A stretch of DNA of 64,000 nucleotides from Brucella anthropi ATCC 49188 (GCF_000017405.1 NC_009667.1:992001-1056000); one strand, 5' to 3'; positions 17,414 through 27,444 are shown, counted from the first letter of the stretch. Numbers and translations: made by a program. Notes: generated by a model not told the origin, from the letters alone.

Positions 17414-17461
17414 GTATGATCTTGTCCGAAAACCGGTTCCCACTTTCGGGATCACGCTCTA
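17414..17461. repeat. Dispersed palindromic repeat, family B copy 2 (inverted)
   Basis: Contains CCGAAAACCGGTTCCCACTTT and ends GCTCTAG, the reverse of the family B core. The terminal CTA (17459-17461) is the gpsA stop codon read on the minus strand. Confidence 0.75.
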
Positions 17462-18448
17462 GTCCTCGGTTTTGAGTGGTCGGTTGAGCAGAGCCGTCAC
17501 GGCTTTGTCAATGGTGATGGTACCGTCAAGCAGTGCACCCGTCGCATCGATGATAGGTGCGGAGATAGCATGTTTGCGGCATAGCTCGGCGGCAATCGGT
17601 GCGGTCGCCACGCCTTCGGCAAGCGGGCGATTGGTCAGATCCTCGCCGCGTCCGAGTGCCAGCCCGTAGGAGTAATTGCGTGACTGCGACGAAGAGCACG
17701 TCAGCATCAGATCGCCAAGGCCGGAAAGCCCCATGATGGTTTCGGGTCTGGCACCCATGGCCTGACCGATACGGCGGAGTTCCGCAAACCCGCGCGTGAC
17801 GAGAGCGGCCTGCGCGCTTGCGCCGAACCCGCGCCCGACGGCAGCACCGGCAGCAATAGCGAGGACATTTTTCAAAGCACCGCCGATTTCGACCCCTTTG
17901 AGATCGGTTGTCGAATAGCATCGGAAGGCTGGACCGGACAAAAGTGCTGCGAGCCGATCGGCAATTGCTGCTTCCTCGCAGGCAACCGTCACGGCGGTCG
18001 GAAGCCCTTTGGCGACGTCTGTTGCAAAACTCGGACCGGATAGCGCTGCGATCCGATGGTTCGGCAGAACTTCGGCTACGATTTCCGACATCAGCCGTCC
18101 AGTGCTGCGTTCGATCCCTTTCGCGCAGAGCACGACGGGTGCGGTTTGCGGAATAAGACTGCTCAACTGCGAAAGCCCGGCGCGCATGGCCTGCGCGGGA
18201 ATGACGGCTAGAACGGCATCCGCATGTTCGGCGACAGCAGCCACGTCCGTGCTTGCATTTATAGCGCCGGGAAGTTCGATCTCGCCCAGATAGCGCGGAT
18301 TGCGGTGTGTCCGGTTGATGGCTTCGACCATCGCCTCGTCGCGGGCATATAGCCATGTATCATGGCCGCTGCTGCATGCCATAGCCGCAAGGGCCGTGCC
18401 CCAGGCGCCGCCACCCAGAATAGCAATCTTGCTAGTCTTTTCGCTCAT
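17459..18448 (-). CDS. gpsA: Glycerol-3-phosphate dehydrogenase [NAD(P)+]
   Basis: Reduces dihydroxyacetone phosphate to sn-glycerol-3-phosphate for phospholipid synthesis; cytoplasmic. 329 residues, the normal length. The N-terminal nucleotide motif is [14 protein letters not shown], followed by the conserved [26 protein letters not shown] and [14 protein letters not shown] blocks, with the catalytic lysine in [12 protein letters not shown]. It overlaps tsaD by 4 bases (ATGA), so the two are translationally coupled. Confidence 0.97.
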   Translation of the reverse strand: MSEKTSKIAILGGGAWGTALAAMACSSGHDTWLYARDEAMVEAINRTHRNPRYLGEIELPGAINASTDVAAVAEHADAVLAVIPAQAMRAGLSQLSSLIPQTAPVVLCAKGIERSTGRLMSEIVAEVLPNHRIAALSGPSFATDVAKGLPTAVTVACEEAAIADRLAALLSGPAFRCYSTTDLKGVEIGGALKNVLAIAAGAAVGRGFGASAQAALVTRGFAELRRIGQAMGARPETIMGLSGLGDLMLTCSSSQSRNYSYGLALGRGEDLTNRPLAEGVATAPIAAELCRKHAISAPIIDATGALLDGTITIDKAVTALLNRPLKTED

Positions 18449-19524
18449 GCCTTGGCTCCACGTCGTCCGGTTCCGATCAGCGGAGCCGACTTCTCGTCAA
18501 GCGGCCAGCGCGAGCGTGGTGCAAGATCGAGCGAATCAGGAGCTTCCGTTGCGGCCCGTTCGGCACCGGCCCAGGCAATCATTGCAGCATTGTCGGTGCA
18601 TAGATCGAGCGGCGGAGCGATGAAGCTGAAACCGTGCCGGGCGCAAAGAGTTTCGAGCGCGGCGCGCAAGGTCTTGTTGGCCGCGACCCCGCCCGCAACG
18701 ACAAGCGCCGGTGTTTCGCAATCGGGAAATTCGTTTCTGAAACGTTCAAGTGACCGGCCCACCCGGTCGGACAGCGTGTCGGCGACTGCAGCCTGGAAAG
18801 AGGCGCAAATATCGGCCACGTCCTGATCCGACAATGGAACCAGTTCTGTTGCCGTCTGGCGCACCGCTGTCTTGAGACCGGAAAAGGAAAAATCGAGCCG
18901 TGCTTCGCCCTTCAGCGGTCGCGGCAGGGCGAATCGCTTCGGATTGCCCTGAAGCGCCATACGTTCGACTGCTGGACCGCCCGGATAAGGCAGACCCAAA
19001 AGCTTTGCCGTTTTGTCGAAGGCTTCGCCCAGCGCGTCGTCAATAGTGGTGCCGAGGCGTTCGTAGTCGCCAATACCGCGTATCAGCACCATCTGCGTAT
19101 GACCGCCGGAAACGAGCAGCAGCAGATAAGGAAACGGCAGGCCGTCGGTCAGACGTGCCGTCAATGCATGGCCTTCCAGGTGGTTGACGGCATAAAACGG
19201 CTTCTGTGCCGCCATGGCCAGTGCCTTGGCGGTCATCAGCCCGACGATCAGTCCGCCGATCAGCCCCGGTCCTGCCGTGGCGGCCACCGCATCGACGTCG
19301 GCAAGCTTCATGTCGGCATCTTCGAGCGCGCGCGCAACCAGCCGGTCTAGCGCTTCGACATGGGCGCGTGCGGCAATTTCCGGCACCACACCGCCATAGG
19401 GTTCGTGCTCGGCGATCTGGCTCAAAACCACATTGGACAGAATCCGTCCTTCACCTTGACCGTCACGTTCGACGATTGCGGCGGCTGTTTCGTCGCAACT
19501 TGTTTCTATTCCAAGAATGCGCAT
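18445..19524 (-). CDS. tsaD: tRNA N6-threonylcarbamoyladenosine synthase subunit
   Basis: ASKHA-fold protein (formerly Gcp/YgjD) that transfers threonylcarbamoyl to A37 of ANN-decoding tRNAs together with TsaB/TsaE. 359 residues: start [18 protein letters not shown], metal-binding HLEGH ([12 protein letters not shown]), [16 protein letters not shown], and the C-terminal [12 protein letters not shown]. Essential in most bacteria. Upstream gene of the tsaD-gpsA pair; divergent from hemC with a 63-base gap. Confidence 0.97.
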   Translation of the reverse strand: MRILGIETSCDETAAAIVERDGQGEGRILSNVVLSQIAEHEPYGGVVPEIAARAHVEALDRLVARALEDADMKLADVDAVAATAGPGLIGGLIVGLMTAKALAMAAQKPFYAVNHLEGHALTARLTDGLPFPYLLLLVSGGHTQMVLIRGIGDYERLGTTIDDALGEAFDKTAKLLGLPYPGGPAVERMALQGNPKRFALPRPLKGEARLDFSFSGLKTAVRQTATELVPLSDQDVADICASFQAAVADTLSDRVGRSLERFRNEFPDCETPALVVAGGVAANKTLRAALETLCARHGFSFIAPPLDLCTDNAAMIAWAGAERAATEAPDSLDLAPRSRWPLDEKSAPLIGTGRRGAKA

Positions 19525-19587
19525 TTGCGGTTAGACCCTGCCTGTCTCATAATTCATTGAAAAATCCGGTACCATGGACAGCGCAAT

Positions 19588-20532
19588 ATGCAAACAGCAT
19601 CCTTAAAGAATGGCACGTTGAAGATAGGCACGCGGGGCAGCAAGCTTGCTCTCGCCCAGGCTTACGAGACGCGTCGTCGCCTTATGGAGGCACATGGTCT
19701 GCCGGAAGAAGCTATTGAAATCATTCCCATGTCGACGGCAGGTGACCGCATTCAGGATCGCGCGCTTTCCGAGATCGGCGGCAAGGGGCTTTTTACCGAA
19801 GAGATCGAGCAGGCGCTGACGGATGGTCGAATCGATCTCGCAGTCCATTCGACCAAGGATATGCCGACGGTTCTGCCCGATGGTCTGCATCTTTCTGTTT
19901 TCCTTGAGCGCGAAGATCCGCGCGATGCCTTTATCGGTCGTACGGCTTCCCGCCTCCTTGATTTGCCGCAGGGTGCAACTGTTGGATCGTCATCATTGCG
20001 CCGTCAGGCCCTGATCCGCCGTCTTCGTCCCGACATTCAAGTGGTGATTTTCCGCGGCAATGTCGATACTCGCCTTCGCAAACTGGAAGCCGGAGAAGTC
20101 GACGGGACGTTTCTCGCCTGTGCGGGATTGCGACGTTTGGGGCTAGGCGATGTCATTACCGACCTGGCCGATCCGGAAAGCTTCCCGCCTGCGCCGGGAC
20201 AAGGTGCCATCGGCATCGAGACCCGTATCGGCGATACGCGTATCGACACGCTGCTGGCGCCCCTTGCGCATCGCGAGACTGGTATTGCACTTGCCTGCGA
20301 ACGGGCATTTCTGGCTGCCCTGGACGGTTCCTGCCGCACGCCGATTGCCGGTCTTGCAACCGTGAACGGCGATACGGTTTCCTTCCACGGCATGATTTTG
20401 AAGCCGGACGGGTCTGAAGCGCACGAGATAAAGACGGAAGGTCCGGCATCGAATGCTGCCGCCATCGGCACGGAAGCCGCGGAGCATCTGCGCGCGAAGG
20501 CTGGTCCCCAATTCTTCGAGGGCTGGGAGTAG
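19588..20532 (+). CDS. hemC: Hydroxymethylbilane synthase (porphobilinogen deaminase)
   Basis: Joins four porphobilinogens into hydroxymethylbilane in haem/cobalamin synthesis. 314 residues; motifs [38 protein letters not shown] and the dipyrromethane-cofactor cysteine in [11 protein letters not shown]. Start ATG 19588. First gene of a hemC-hemD-mitofilin-hemY cluster on the plus strand. Confidence 0.97.
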   Translation: MQTASLKNGTLKIGTRGSKLALAQAYETRRRLMEAHGLPEEAIEIIPMSTAGDRIQDRALSEIGGKGLFTEEIEQALTDGRIDLAVHSTKDMPTVLPDGLHLSVFLEREDPRDAFIGRTASRLLDLPQGATVGSSSLRRQALIRRLRPDIQVVIFRGNVDTRLRKLEAGEVDGTFLACAGLRRLGLGDVITDLADPESFPPAPGQGAIGIETRIGDTRIDTLLAPLAHRETGIALACERAFLAALDGSCRTPIAGLATVNGDTVSFHGMILKPDGSEAHEIKTEGPASNAAAIGTEAAEHLRAKAGPQFFEGWE

Positions 20533-20534
20533 AT

Positions 20535-21269
20535 TTGGCGGGGCCAGCACAAATCGCATCTCTTGGTCGCGTTCTGGTGACGCGGCCACAGCCGGCTGGC
20601 TCCGAAACCGCCGCCAAACTGGCGTCGAGGGGCTATGAGCCGGTTCTCCTTCCACTGAGCCGAACCGTTGCGCTTTCCTTTGCTCTGCCCGATGGCCCGT
20701 TTGCGGCTTTGACAGTGACGAGCGCCAATGCCTTTCACCATATCGACACGGAGCGGCTGAAGCCGTTTCTTGGCCTGCCGCTCTTTGCTGTGGGACAGGG
20801 AACAGCGCAGGCAGCGCAGAAGGCCGGGTTCGGTCATGTGATCGACGGGGGCGGTGATGCGGTTCGTCTTGCAGCGACGATGCGGCGCGATCTTCCCGAA
20901 CAATCCCGTGTTCTTTATCTCGCCGGACGGGTGCGCCAACCGGTGTTCGAGGACGAGATACAGGCCGCCAAACTCGATATGCATGTTGCCGATGTCTATG
21001 ACACGGAGACAATTCCTTATTCTGCGTCAGCACTTCGGAATGTGCTTGACGGCGCGCCTTTTGTCGCGGTCATGCTCTATTCCGGCGTTGCCGCGACGAG
21101 CTTCGTCGAAGCGATGCATGAAATCGCGCCGCCTTTTGACGAGAAAACGCGGTTTTTATGCATTTCTGCCCGTGTGGCCGACCGGTTGCCGTCGCTCTGG
21201 CGGGCAAATGCGCTTGTCGCAGACCACCCGGATGAAGGCGGACTTTTCCGGCTGTTTGCCAAACTTTGA
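20535..21269 (+). CDS. hemD: Uroporphyrinogen-III synthase
   Basis: Closes and inverts ring D of hydroxymethylbilane. 244 residues, low conservation as is usual for HemD: RVLVTRPQPAGSETAAKL at the start, LTVTSANAFHHI, VLYLAGRVRQP, and the C-terminal repeat ending DHPDEGGLFRLFAKL. The start is TTG 20535, two bases after the hemC stop, with GGGAG overlapping the end of hemC. Context with hemC makes the call secure. Confidence 0.9.
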   Translation: MAGPAQIASLGRVLVTRPQPAGSETAAKLASRGYEPVLLPLSRTVALSFALPDGPFAALTVTSANAFHHIDTERLKPFLGLPLFAVGQGTAQAAQKAGFGHVIDGGGDAVRLAATMRRDLPEQSRVLYLAGRVRQPVFEDEIQAAKLDMHVADVYDTETIPYSASALRNVLDGAPFVAVMLYSGVAATSFVEAMHEIAPPFDEKTRFLCISARVADRLPSLWRANALVADHPDEGGLFRLFAKL

Positions 21270-21352
21270 CTCATTTCGGCGCAACCTTCCTTCATCTGGC
21301 GATTTTATCTGTTAGAGTTTGAGGCAACCAATCGGCATTTACGAGAGGATCC

Positions 21353-22711
21353 ATGGCGAAACCCGGCACTCCGCGACATTCCAAATCGGCCCGTAATCCT
21401 GTGACAATCAATCTTGATCCATCGGATGTGAAGCGGGTTGACGAACCGGCGAAGGCGACGCCAGATGCGGAGCCGGTGGGAAATTTCTCAAAATCTGAAA
21501 ACCCAAAACCGGAAACCCCGAAGCCTGCATCACCCAAACCCGAAGCGACGGCTGCCGAAAAGACCGTGAAGACGGAAACGCCGGAAAGTTCGACTTATAC
21601 CAAACCTCCTTTTACCTCGGGCGTGAAACCAGAAACCCAGCAGACTGCGCAAAAGAGCGGTGCGGGCGCGTCGCATCTTCTGGCCGGTATTGCTGGTGGT
21701 GTAATCGGGCTTGGCGGTTTGCTGGCTCTGCAATGGGGCAATGTTATCCCCTCTCCGGGCGCGAGAGTGACAGCGGAACAGCTTGCGCATATGGAACAGC
21801 AGATCGCCGACTTGCGGACCAATCCGACACCGGCGCCGCTTGACGATACAAGCCGCGCGCAGCTTGCGGCTCTGGAAAAGAATGTTCAGGCAGCCGAGAT
21901 CAAGGCAGAGGCGGTGGCAGGTTCCTTCGCCGATCTTCAGCAGCAATTTGCCGCCTTGCCGAAAGAGGCTGAGCAGGACGCGGCAGTCGATACCACTGCT
22001 CTGACCGAGCGGCTGGACGCGCTGGAAAGCAAGCTTTCAGCGACACAGAACCGGGCGGACGAGGCGACAGCCGGAGTTTCGGGAAACAGCGGCACGATTT
22101 CATCGCTCGAATCGAAGCTGACCTCCTTGCAGGAGAAGGTCACCCAGGCTTCACGCCAGCCCGATGCGACGGCGCTTATAGCGGCCAATGCGCTGAAGAC
22201 GGCGATTGATCGTGGTGGTTCTTTCAAAGCGGAACTGGACACTTACGCTTCGGTTACACCGAACGAGGCATCCATCGAACAGCTGCGCGCCCACGCTGAC
22301 AAGGGCGTTCCGACCGTTGCCGACCTGAATGCGTGGTTCGGTGCTGTTGCGAACCGGATCGTCGCGACGGAAAACAAGCTGCCTGCCGATGCCGGAATTT
22401 GGGATCAGCTTGTCGCCAGCGCCAGAGGACTGGTAAGCGTGCGCCCGGTTGCGGGCAATGTCACCGGCACTGGTGTCGGACCGATCACGGCCCGAATGGA
22501 GGCCGCCTTGCAGGCGGGTGATCTGGAGCGTGCTCTCAGCGAATGGGAACAGTTGCCTGCTGATGCCAAGGCTACCTCGCAGGAATTCGCTGATCAGATT
22601 CGGGCGCGGCGTGACGCTGATGCACTGGTGCAGCGCCTCGTTGCCGACAGCTTGAAACCCAAATCGACTATGGGCGAAACCGGCGAGGCTCCGGCCTCTT
22701 CCGGTCAGTAG
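21353..22711 (+). CDS. Mitofilin/Mic60-like inner-membrane protein (COG4223)
   Basis: 452 residues. A Pro/Glu/Lys-rich cytoplasmic lead (1-100), one membrane helix (about 105-125, LLAGIAGGVIGLGGLLALQW), a coiled coil (about 140-270) and a C-terminal mitofilin signature region (about 280-440). This architecture and the hemC-hemD-x-hemY position match the alphaproteobacterial homologue of mitochondrial Mic60, which shapes cristae and binds outer-membrane proteins. Known for some alphaproteobacteria; the role here is inferred. SD GAGAGGAT just before ATG 21353. Confidence 0.85.
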   Translation: MAKPGTPRHSKSARNPVTINLDPSDVKRVDEPAKATPDAEPVGNFSKSENPKPETPKPASPKPEATAAEKTVKTETPESSTYTKPPFTSGVKPETQQTAQKSGAGASHLLAGIAGGVIGLGGLLALQWGNVIPSPGARVTAEQLAHMEQQIADLRTNPTPAPLDDTSRAQLAALEKNVQAAEIKAEAVAGSFADLQQQFAALPKEAEQDAAVDTTALTERLDALESKLSATQNRADEATAGVSGNSGTISSLESKLTSLQEKVTQASRQPDATALIAANALKTAIDRGGSFKAELDTYASVTPNEASIEQLRAHADKGVPTVADLNAWFGAVANRIVATENKLPADAGIWDQLVASARGLVSVRPVAGNVTGTGVGPITARMEAALQAGDLERALSEWEQLPADAKATSQEFADQIRARRDADALVQRLVADSLKPKSTMGETGEAPASSGQ

Positions 22712-22722
22712 GAGGCGGGCCG

Positions 22723-24384
22723 ATGCTGCGTGTCCTGTTCTATTTCGTCGTCGTTGCCGCGCTTGGTTTCGGCTTTGCCTGGCTTGCGGACCGTCCGGGT
22801 GAACTTGATGTCACTTTTGCGGGCAATCATTACAATGTGCCGCTGATAACCGCTGTTGCGGGGATCGTTGCCATCGTCGCGGCCATGCTGATCCTGTGGT
22901 GGCTGGTCAAGAGCATCATCCAGTCACCTTACACGCTGCGCAGGCATTTTCGTGCGCGCAAGCGTGATCGCGGTTATCAGTCGCTTTCAACCGGATTGAT
23001 TGCAGCCGGGGCCGGCGATGCGGAAGCAGCGCGCCGCATGACCAAGCAGGCCGGCAAATTGCTGAGTTCCGATCAGGAGCCGCTGATAAAGCTTCTCGAA
23101 GCGCAGACCGCTATGCTGGAAGGGCGCACGGAAGATGCCCGCAAAGGCTTCGAAGCGATGGTGGATGATCCCGAGACACGGTTGCTCGGTTTGCGCGGGC
23201 TTTACATCGAAGCCCAGCGCGTTGGCGCTCTCGATGCCGCACGCCATTATGCCGCCGAAGCCGCGAGCCAAGCGCCGCAGCTTGAATGGGCCTCGTCAGC
23301 CATGATGGGCCAGCTTTGTGCCGAGGGCGACTGGGATGCGGCGCTGAAGCTTGTCGATGCACGCAAACAGGCACTCGCCCATAGCAAGGATGTGGTGAAG
23401 AAAGAACGCGCTGCGCTTTTGACCGCCAAGGCGATGGCAGTCGCTGATGTTGATCATGCGCAGGCAAAGGCGCTGGCACTGGAGGCAAACAAGCTGACAC
23501 CCGATCTGGTGCCTGCTGCCGTGGTTGCCGCGCGTGCGCTTTTTTCCGATGGCGATATGCGAAAAGGTTCGAAAATTCTGGAAGCGGCATGGAAACGGTT
23601 TCCGCATCCAGACATTGCTTCGACGTATGTCTACGCCCGGTCAGGTGATACGGCTCAGGACCGTTTGAAGCGCGCAAGGCATCTCGTCTCGTTGCGTTCC
23701 AACAATGCCGAGGGCAGTCTTGCTCTGGCACGCGCTGCCTATGAGGCGGGTGATTATCGCCTTGCCCGCGACAATGCCGAACAGGTTCTGCGCGCTTCGC
23801 CACGCGAAAGCGCCTATCTGTTGCTTGCCGATATTGAAGAAGCTGAAACGGGTGATCAGGGCAAGGTTCGTGAATGGCTGGCGCGGGCCGTCAAGGCGCC
23901 GCGTGATCCCGCGTGGACTGCCGACGGTTATGTTTCAGAACAATGGTCGCCTGTATCGCCGGTTACGGGACGCCTCAACAGCTTCGAGTGGAAGGTTCCC
24001 GTCGTGGAACTTGCTCCAGCCATTGAAGCGGAAAAACCTGAAATCAAAGGCCCGGTGGAAGCAAAGCCGGGCAATCCGCTGGTTCTTGCAGAGCCGAAAG
24101 ACAAGGCTGGCGTAGTGGATGCATCAGCCGTCGTGGAGAGAAAGTCGCCTGTTCGCGATGTTGAGGAGGCTGAAGTCATCGTGCCTGCCGCCGAGCCGGT
24201 CAAGGTATCGCCAGCCCCTTCGGTAAAAAAGGTCGAGGAGGTGAAGCCGCCTGTTCCAAATGTGGTCGCGACTGATGACGATATGGAGGACGAGCCGCGT
24301 CGTGCGCATCTGGTGGTGGACGATCCGGGTGTCGACGAAAACAAGCCTTCGCAAAAAGCCCAGAGCGGATTGAGGCTTTTCTGA
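22723..24384 (+). CDS. hemY: HemY-domain TPR inner-membrane protein
   Basis: 553 residues. Two N-terminal membrane helices (about 4-22 and 40-63, the HemY_N domain) are followed by TPR-like helical repeats (about 90-400) and a Pro/Val/Glu-rich tail (about 430-553) found in Rhizobiales members. Despite the name this is not the protoporphyrinogen oxidase HemY; its exact role near haem synthesis is unknown. It starts 11 bases after the mitofilin gene, behind AGGAGGCGGG, so the two are an operon. Confidence 0.88.
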   Translation: MLRVLFYFVVVAALGFGFAWLADRPGELDVTFAGNHYNVPLITAVAGIVAIVAAMLILWWLVKSIIQSPYTLRRHFRARKRDRGYQSLSTGLIAAGAGDAEAARRMTKQAGKLLSSDQEPLIKLLEAQTAMLEGRTEDARKGFEAMVDDPETRLLGLRGLYIEAQRVGALDAARHYAAEAASQAPQLEWASSAMMGQLCAEGDWDAALKLVDARKQALAHSKDVVKKERAALLTAKAMAVADVDHAQAKALALEANKLTPDLVPAAVVAARALFSDGDMRKGSKILEAAWKRFPHPDIASTYVYARSGDTAQDRLKRARHLVSLRSNNAEGSLALARAAYEAGDYRLARDNAEQVLRASPRESAYLLLADIEEAETGDQGKVREWLARAVKAPRDPAWTADGYVSEQWSPVSPVTGRLNSFEWKVPVVELAPAIEAEKPEIKGPVEAKPGNPLVLAEPKDKAGVVDASAVVERKSPVRDVEEAEVIVPAAEPVKVSPAPSVKKVEEVKPPVPNVVATDDDMEDEPRRAHLVVDDPGVDENKPSQKAQSGLRLF

Positions 24385-24433
24385 TCAGGCTTCCGGGAAA
24401 TCGTTGCCGAAAAACAACGCAGCCCATCTCTTG

Positions 24434-24467
24434 GACGGTAAACGGTCGCGCAAGACTGTTTACCGTC
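24434..24467. terminator. Hairpin between hemY and the TerB gene
   Basis: GACGGTAAACGGTC, loop gcgcaa, GACTGTTTACCGTC: a 14-bp stem with one mismatch, then a weak TTGCG tract. It is probably the end of the hem operon; the poor T tract leaves room for another role. Confidence 0.5.
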
Positions 24468-24565
24468 TTGCGTGGCGCATTCAGCTCGTTACCTTCGATG
24501 TTGCTAACAAAGATGCCGGAATCGCCGTAACGGCTGGCAAGTCGCAAACATGGCAGCGAGGGTGA

Positions 24566-25045
24566 ATGTTCGATCGTCTTCTGGATTTTTTAAAAGAGCT
24601 TCCCGCCAACGGTTTTCGTGACCGGAGCGAAAAATTTTCCAATGATGATCCACGACTGGCCGCCGCCGCTTTGCTTTATCACATCATGGATGCCGACGGC
24701 GAAACGCGGGAAAGCGAGCGTAAGAAGCTTTCTTCGATGCTGTCGCAGAAATATGGCCTTAAAGGCGACAGTCTGAAACAACTCATACAGGCGGCGGAAA
24801 AGGCCGATCAGGAAGCTATTGACCTTTCGGATTTCACTTCGGTTCTGAAGCGGCAGCTTGATTATCAGGCTCGCCTCGACCTGATCGGACTGATGTGGGA
24901 AATGGTCTACGCCGACGGCAAGGTGAGCGAAGTCGAGGCCGACGTAATGTGGCGCGTGGCGGAACTCGTTGGCATCCGGCAGGACGACCGGAATGCCATT
25001 CAGGATCGCATGGACAAGGCGAATCGTAGCACGTCCGCCTCCTGA
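24566..25045 (+). CDS. TerB-like protein (COG4103)
   Basis: 159 residues of mostly helical, acidic sequence with the TerB pattern: AAAALLYHIMDADGETRESERKKL and LMWEMVYADGKVSEVEADVMWRVAELVGI, two metal-binding-like acidic helices. The family is named for tellurite resistance but the function of this stand-alone class is unknown. No other ter genes are nearby. It is separated from the hem operon by a hairpin and is convergent with the MFS gene. Confidence 0.85.
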   Translation: MFDRLLDFLKELPANGFRDRSEKFSNDDPRLAAAALLYHIMDADGETRESERKKLSSMLSQKYGLKGDSLKQLIQAAEKADQEAIDLSDFTSVLKRQLDYQARLDLIGLMWEMVYADGKVSEVEADVMWRVAELVGIRQDDRNAIQDRMDKANRSTSAS

Positions 25046-25064
25046 TCACCTCTGATTTGAGAGA

Positions 25065-26306
25065 TCAAGTCCGTCCCTGCAGGTGACGGGCCTTGCGCAA
25101 TTGCGGGAACATTGCCGCCCAGGCAACAGCAACGGCGATCGATCCCAATCCACCGATGACGACAGCGGGAACAGCGCCGATGGCCGCAGCCATCAGGCCG
25201 GCGCGAAACTCGCCCAGTTCATTCGATGCACCGACAAAGACCATGTTGACGGCATTGACACGACCGCGCACGTGATCGGGCGTCCAGAGCTGCATAAGCG
25301 TTTCACGGATATAGACGCTGATCATGTCAGCGGCACCTGCAAGTGCCAGAGCAATGACCGACAGCCATGTCAGGGTCGAGACACCGAAGATAATATTGAA
25401 TAGACCGAACAGGCCGACGAAGATGAACATCACGCGACCTGCATGGTCGCGGATCGGGTGTCCGGCAAGCCAGACGGCGGTCAGAACAGCGCCGATACCG
25501 GGAGCGGATCGCAGCAGGCCGAGGCCCCAAGGACCGAGATCGAGGATGTCGCGCGCATAAATCGGCAGCAGCGCCACCGTTCCGCCAAGGAGAACGGCAA
25601 AGAGGTCGAGCGAGATGGCGCCAAGGACGATCTTTTCCTTCCAGATGTAGCGGAAGCCAGCGAGCATGCTTGTCAGCGAGCGCTGCTCGGCAAGCGTGTG
25701 CTGTTTGGGCTTTGGAATGGAAAAGATCAGCACGGAGCCAATCAGCAAGAACAGTGTGGCGACGGAATAGGCTGCAACCGGCGAAACGCCATAGAGCAGA
25801 CCACCTGCGACAGGTCCCACGATTGTTGCCACCTGCCATGCAGATGAATTCCACGAAACGGCGTTGGCGAAATCCTCGGTCGGCACGAGATTGACGACCA
25901 GCGATGCTGAGGAGGGTCCGAGAAATGCGCGCGCAACGCCGAAAAGTGTGAGTGAGGCAAAGACCGTCAGGGGCTCGAACAGACCGGCGAGCGTCAGACC
26001 GAGCAGCAGTGCTGTCACCACGCTTTCCAGGATAAGTGACAAGCCCATGATGAAGCGTCTGCCGAAGCGGTCGGCAGCAGCACCGGTTACGAGAACCAGC
26101 AACAGGGCCGGTAGAAATTGCACCAGTCCGACCATGCCCAGATTGAAGGCGTCGCGGGTGAGGTCATAAATCTGCCAGCCCACTGACACACTCACGATTT
26201 GCACCGCAAATGCGCTCAGGAAACGGGCGCCCCAGTATTTTTTGAAGGCAGAGTGCCGGAAAGCTGCGTAACGATCCGCAGAAGAAGCATCGGTAGAGGG
26301 GGACAT
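25065..26306 (-). CDS. MFS transporter, MFS_3/EntS-like
   Basis: 413 residues, 12 membrane helices. Loop signature between helices 2 and 3: AADRFGRRFIMG. The overall pattern (YAAFRHSAFKKYWGARFLSAFAVQIVSVSVGWQIYDLT) is that of the MFS_3 group that includes the enterobactin exporter EntS. The substrate is unknown and no siderophore genes are adjacent. Single-gene unit: a dispersed repeat lies directly upstream of its start. Confidence 0.88.
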   Translation of the reverse strand: MSPSTDASSADRYAAFRHSAFKKYWGARFLSAFAVQIVSVSVGWQIYDLTRDAFNLGMVGLVQFLPALLLVLVTGAAADRFGRRFIMGLSLILESVVTALLLGLTLAGLFEPLTVFASLTLFGVARAFLGPSSASLVVNLVPTEDFANAVSWNSSAWQVATIVGPVAGGLLYGVSPVAAYSVATLFLLIGSVLIFSIPKPKQHTLAEQRSLTSMLAGFRYIWKEKIVLGAISLDLFAVLLGGTVALLPIYARDILDLGPWGLGLLRSAPGIGAVLTAVWLAGHPIRDHAGRVMFIFVGLFGLFNIIFGVSTLTWLSVIALALAGAADMISVYIRETLMQLWTPDHVRGRVNAVNMVFVGASNELGEFRAGLMAAAIGAVPAVVIGGLGSIAVAVAWAAMFPQLRKARHLQGRT

Positions 26307-26321
26307 TGCTCATAACATCTG

Positions 26322-26385
26322 GAGCATTTCCAGCAAAAGTGCGAAGCAGCTTTGCGTCGGATAATGCGTTACAACAAGAAGATAG
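26322..26385. repeat. Dispersed intergenic repeat, family A copy 2
   Basis: GAGCATTTCCAGCAAAAGTG followed by CGAAGC, a TTTGC arm and ATAATGCG, as in the copies at 970 and 54602. It begins 15 bases upstream of the MFS start, so the MFS promoter probably lies in or beyond it. Confidence 0.75.
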
Positions 26386-26472
26386 ATGTTACTTACAGCA
26401 TCCTTCCCATGATCGGAACCATTTTTTGTGCGGCTCTGTTCGAGACGATTGCAAAAGAGTCCTGAAAGCAAG

Positions 26473-26498
26473 AAAGGCCGGAATGAACCGGCCTTTCA
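26473..26498 (-). terminator. Terminator of the aquaporin gene
   Basis: GAAAGGCCGG, loop aatgaa, CCGGCCTTTC; a perfect 10-bp stem 17 bases beyond the aquaporin stop. Works on either strand, but only the minus-strand gene ends here. Confidence 0.82.
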
Positions 26499-26514
26499 TT
26501 GTTGTCGTTCTGGA

Positions 26515-27201
26515 TCAATCCTTGCCGAGCAGGCCTTTCCAGATGATCGCGCCGATCGCTGCGCCGACGAGCGGCGCAACCCAGAACAGCCAGAGCTGGC
26601 TGAGTGCTGCTGTATCGGCGAAGAGAGCAACGCCGGTCGAGCGGGCCGGATTTACCGACGTATTGGTGACCGGGATCGAAATCAGATGGATCAGGGTGAG
26701 ACCGAGACCGATGGCAATCGGAGCAAAACCAGCTGGAGCCAGCGACGAGGTGGAGCCCAGAATGATGATAAGGAAGAAGGCCGTCAGGATAACCTCGATG
26801 AGCAGGCCCGCCATCATGCTGTAGCCGCCCGGTGAAAGTTCACCATAGCCGTTGGAAGCGAGGCCGCCGGCGGAGAAGCCTTCCTTGCCCGAGGCGATAA
26901 GGAAGAGAACTGCTGCAGCCGCAATGGCTCCCAGAACCTGCGCAACCCAGTAAGGGATCAGGTCCTTGGCTGGAAGACGACCAGCCACCATGAGGCCCAA
27001 GGAGACAGCCGGGTTGAAATGGCCGCCGGAAATGCCGCCCACAGCATAAGCCATGGTCAGGACAGTCAAACCGAAGGCGAGAGCAACGCCGAGAAAGCCG
27101 ATGCCCAGTTCAGGGAAGGCTGCGGCGAGGATTGCGCTGCCGCAGCCCCCGAAAACAAGCCAGAATGTTCCGAAAAATTCAGCCGACAATTTGTTCAGCA
27201 T
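26515..27201 (-). CDS. aqpZ: Aquaporin Z
   Basis: Water channel of the inner membrane, 228 residues from ATG 27201 ([19 protein letters not shown]), with GGGGAT as SD. Six membrane helices; both NPA boxes are present (HFNPAVSLG and VNPARSTG). Constriction-site residues fit an orthodox water channel. Brucella has an AqpZ-type channel involved in osmotic response. A longer in-frame start at 27255 adds 18 residues with no SD. Confidence 0.95.
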   Translation of the reverse strand: MLNKLSAEFFGTFWLVFGGCGSAILAAAFPELGIGFLGVALAFGLTVLTMAYAVGGISGGHFNPAVSLGLMVAGRLPAKDLIPYWVAQVLGAIAAAAVLFLIASGKEGFSAGGLASNGYGELSPGGYSMMAGLLIEVILTAFFLIIILGSTSSLAPAGFAPIAIGLGLTLIHLISIPVTNTSVNPARSTGVALFADTAALSQLWLFWVAPLVGAAIGAIIWKGLLGKD

Positions 27202-27288
27202 GGAAATCCCCAGGGTTGGTGTAGTGAAAAATGCCATATGCGAATCATTTAGCAAGAAGCATATAATCGTCTTTTTCTTCGGACAATC

Positions 27289-27444
27289 ATGTTTAACTTG
27301 ATTGGAGGCTTTTGTTCTCTGTGGATTTTTCCCGTCATTTCAGTAAACGAAAAAGCTATTCTTCGTATATTCGTGTTTGCTTTTATATCTCTTCTAAATT
27401 GGGTTTCGATGGATAGTAAGAGTTGGTCGGCTGGGCTTTTTTAA
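27289..27444 (+). CDS. Possible small hydrophobic ORF in an AT-rich gap
   Basis: 51 codons, [19 protein letters not shown] then a second hydrophobic stretch [17 protein letters not shown]. It lies in a conspicuously AT-rich stretch (about 27240-27440) of the 27202-27579 gap. No proper SD is visible (only GGA 7 bases upstream) and codon use is unlike the neighbours. It may be a chance frame favoured by the T-rich composition. Nothing else gene-like is visible in the gap. Confidence 0.2.
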   Translation: MFNLIGGFCSLWIFPVISVNEKAILRIFVFAFISLLNWVSMDSKSWSAGLF

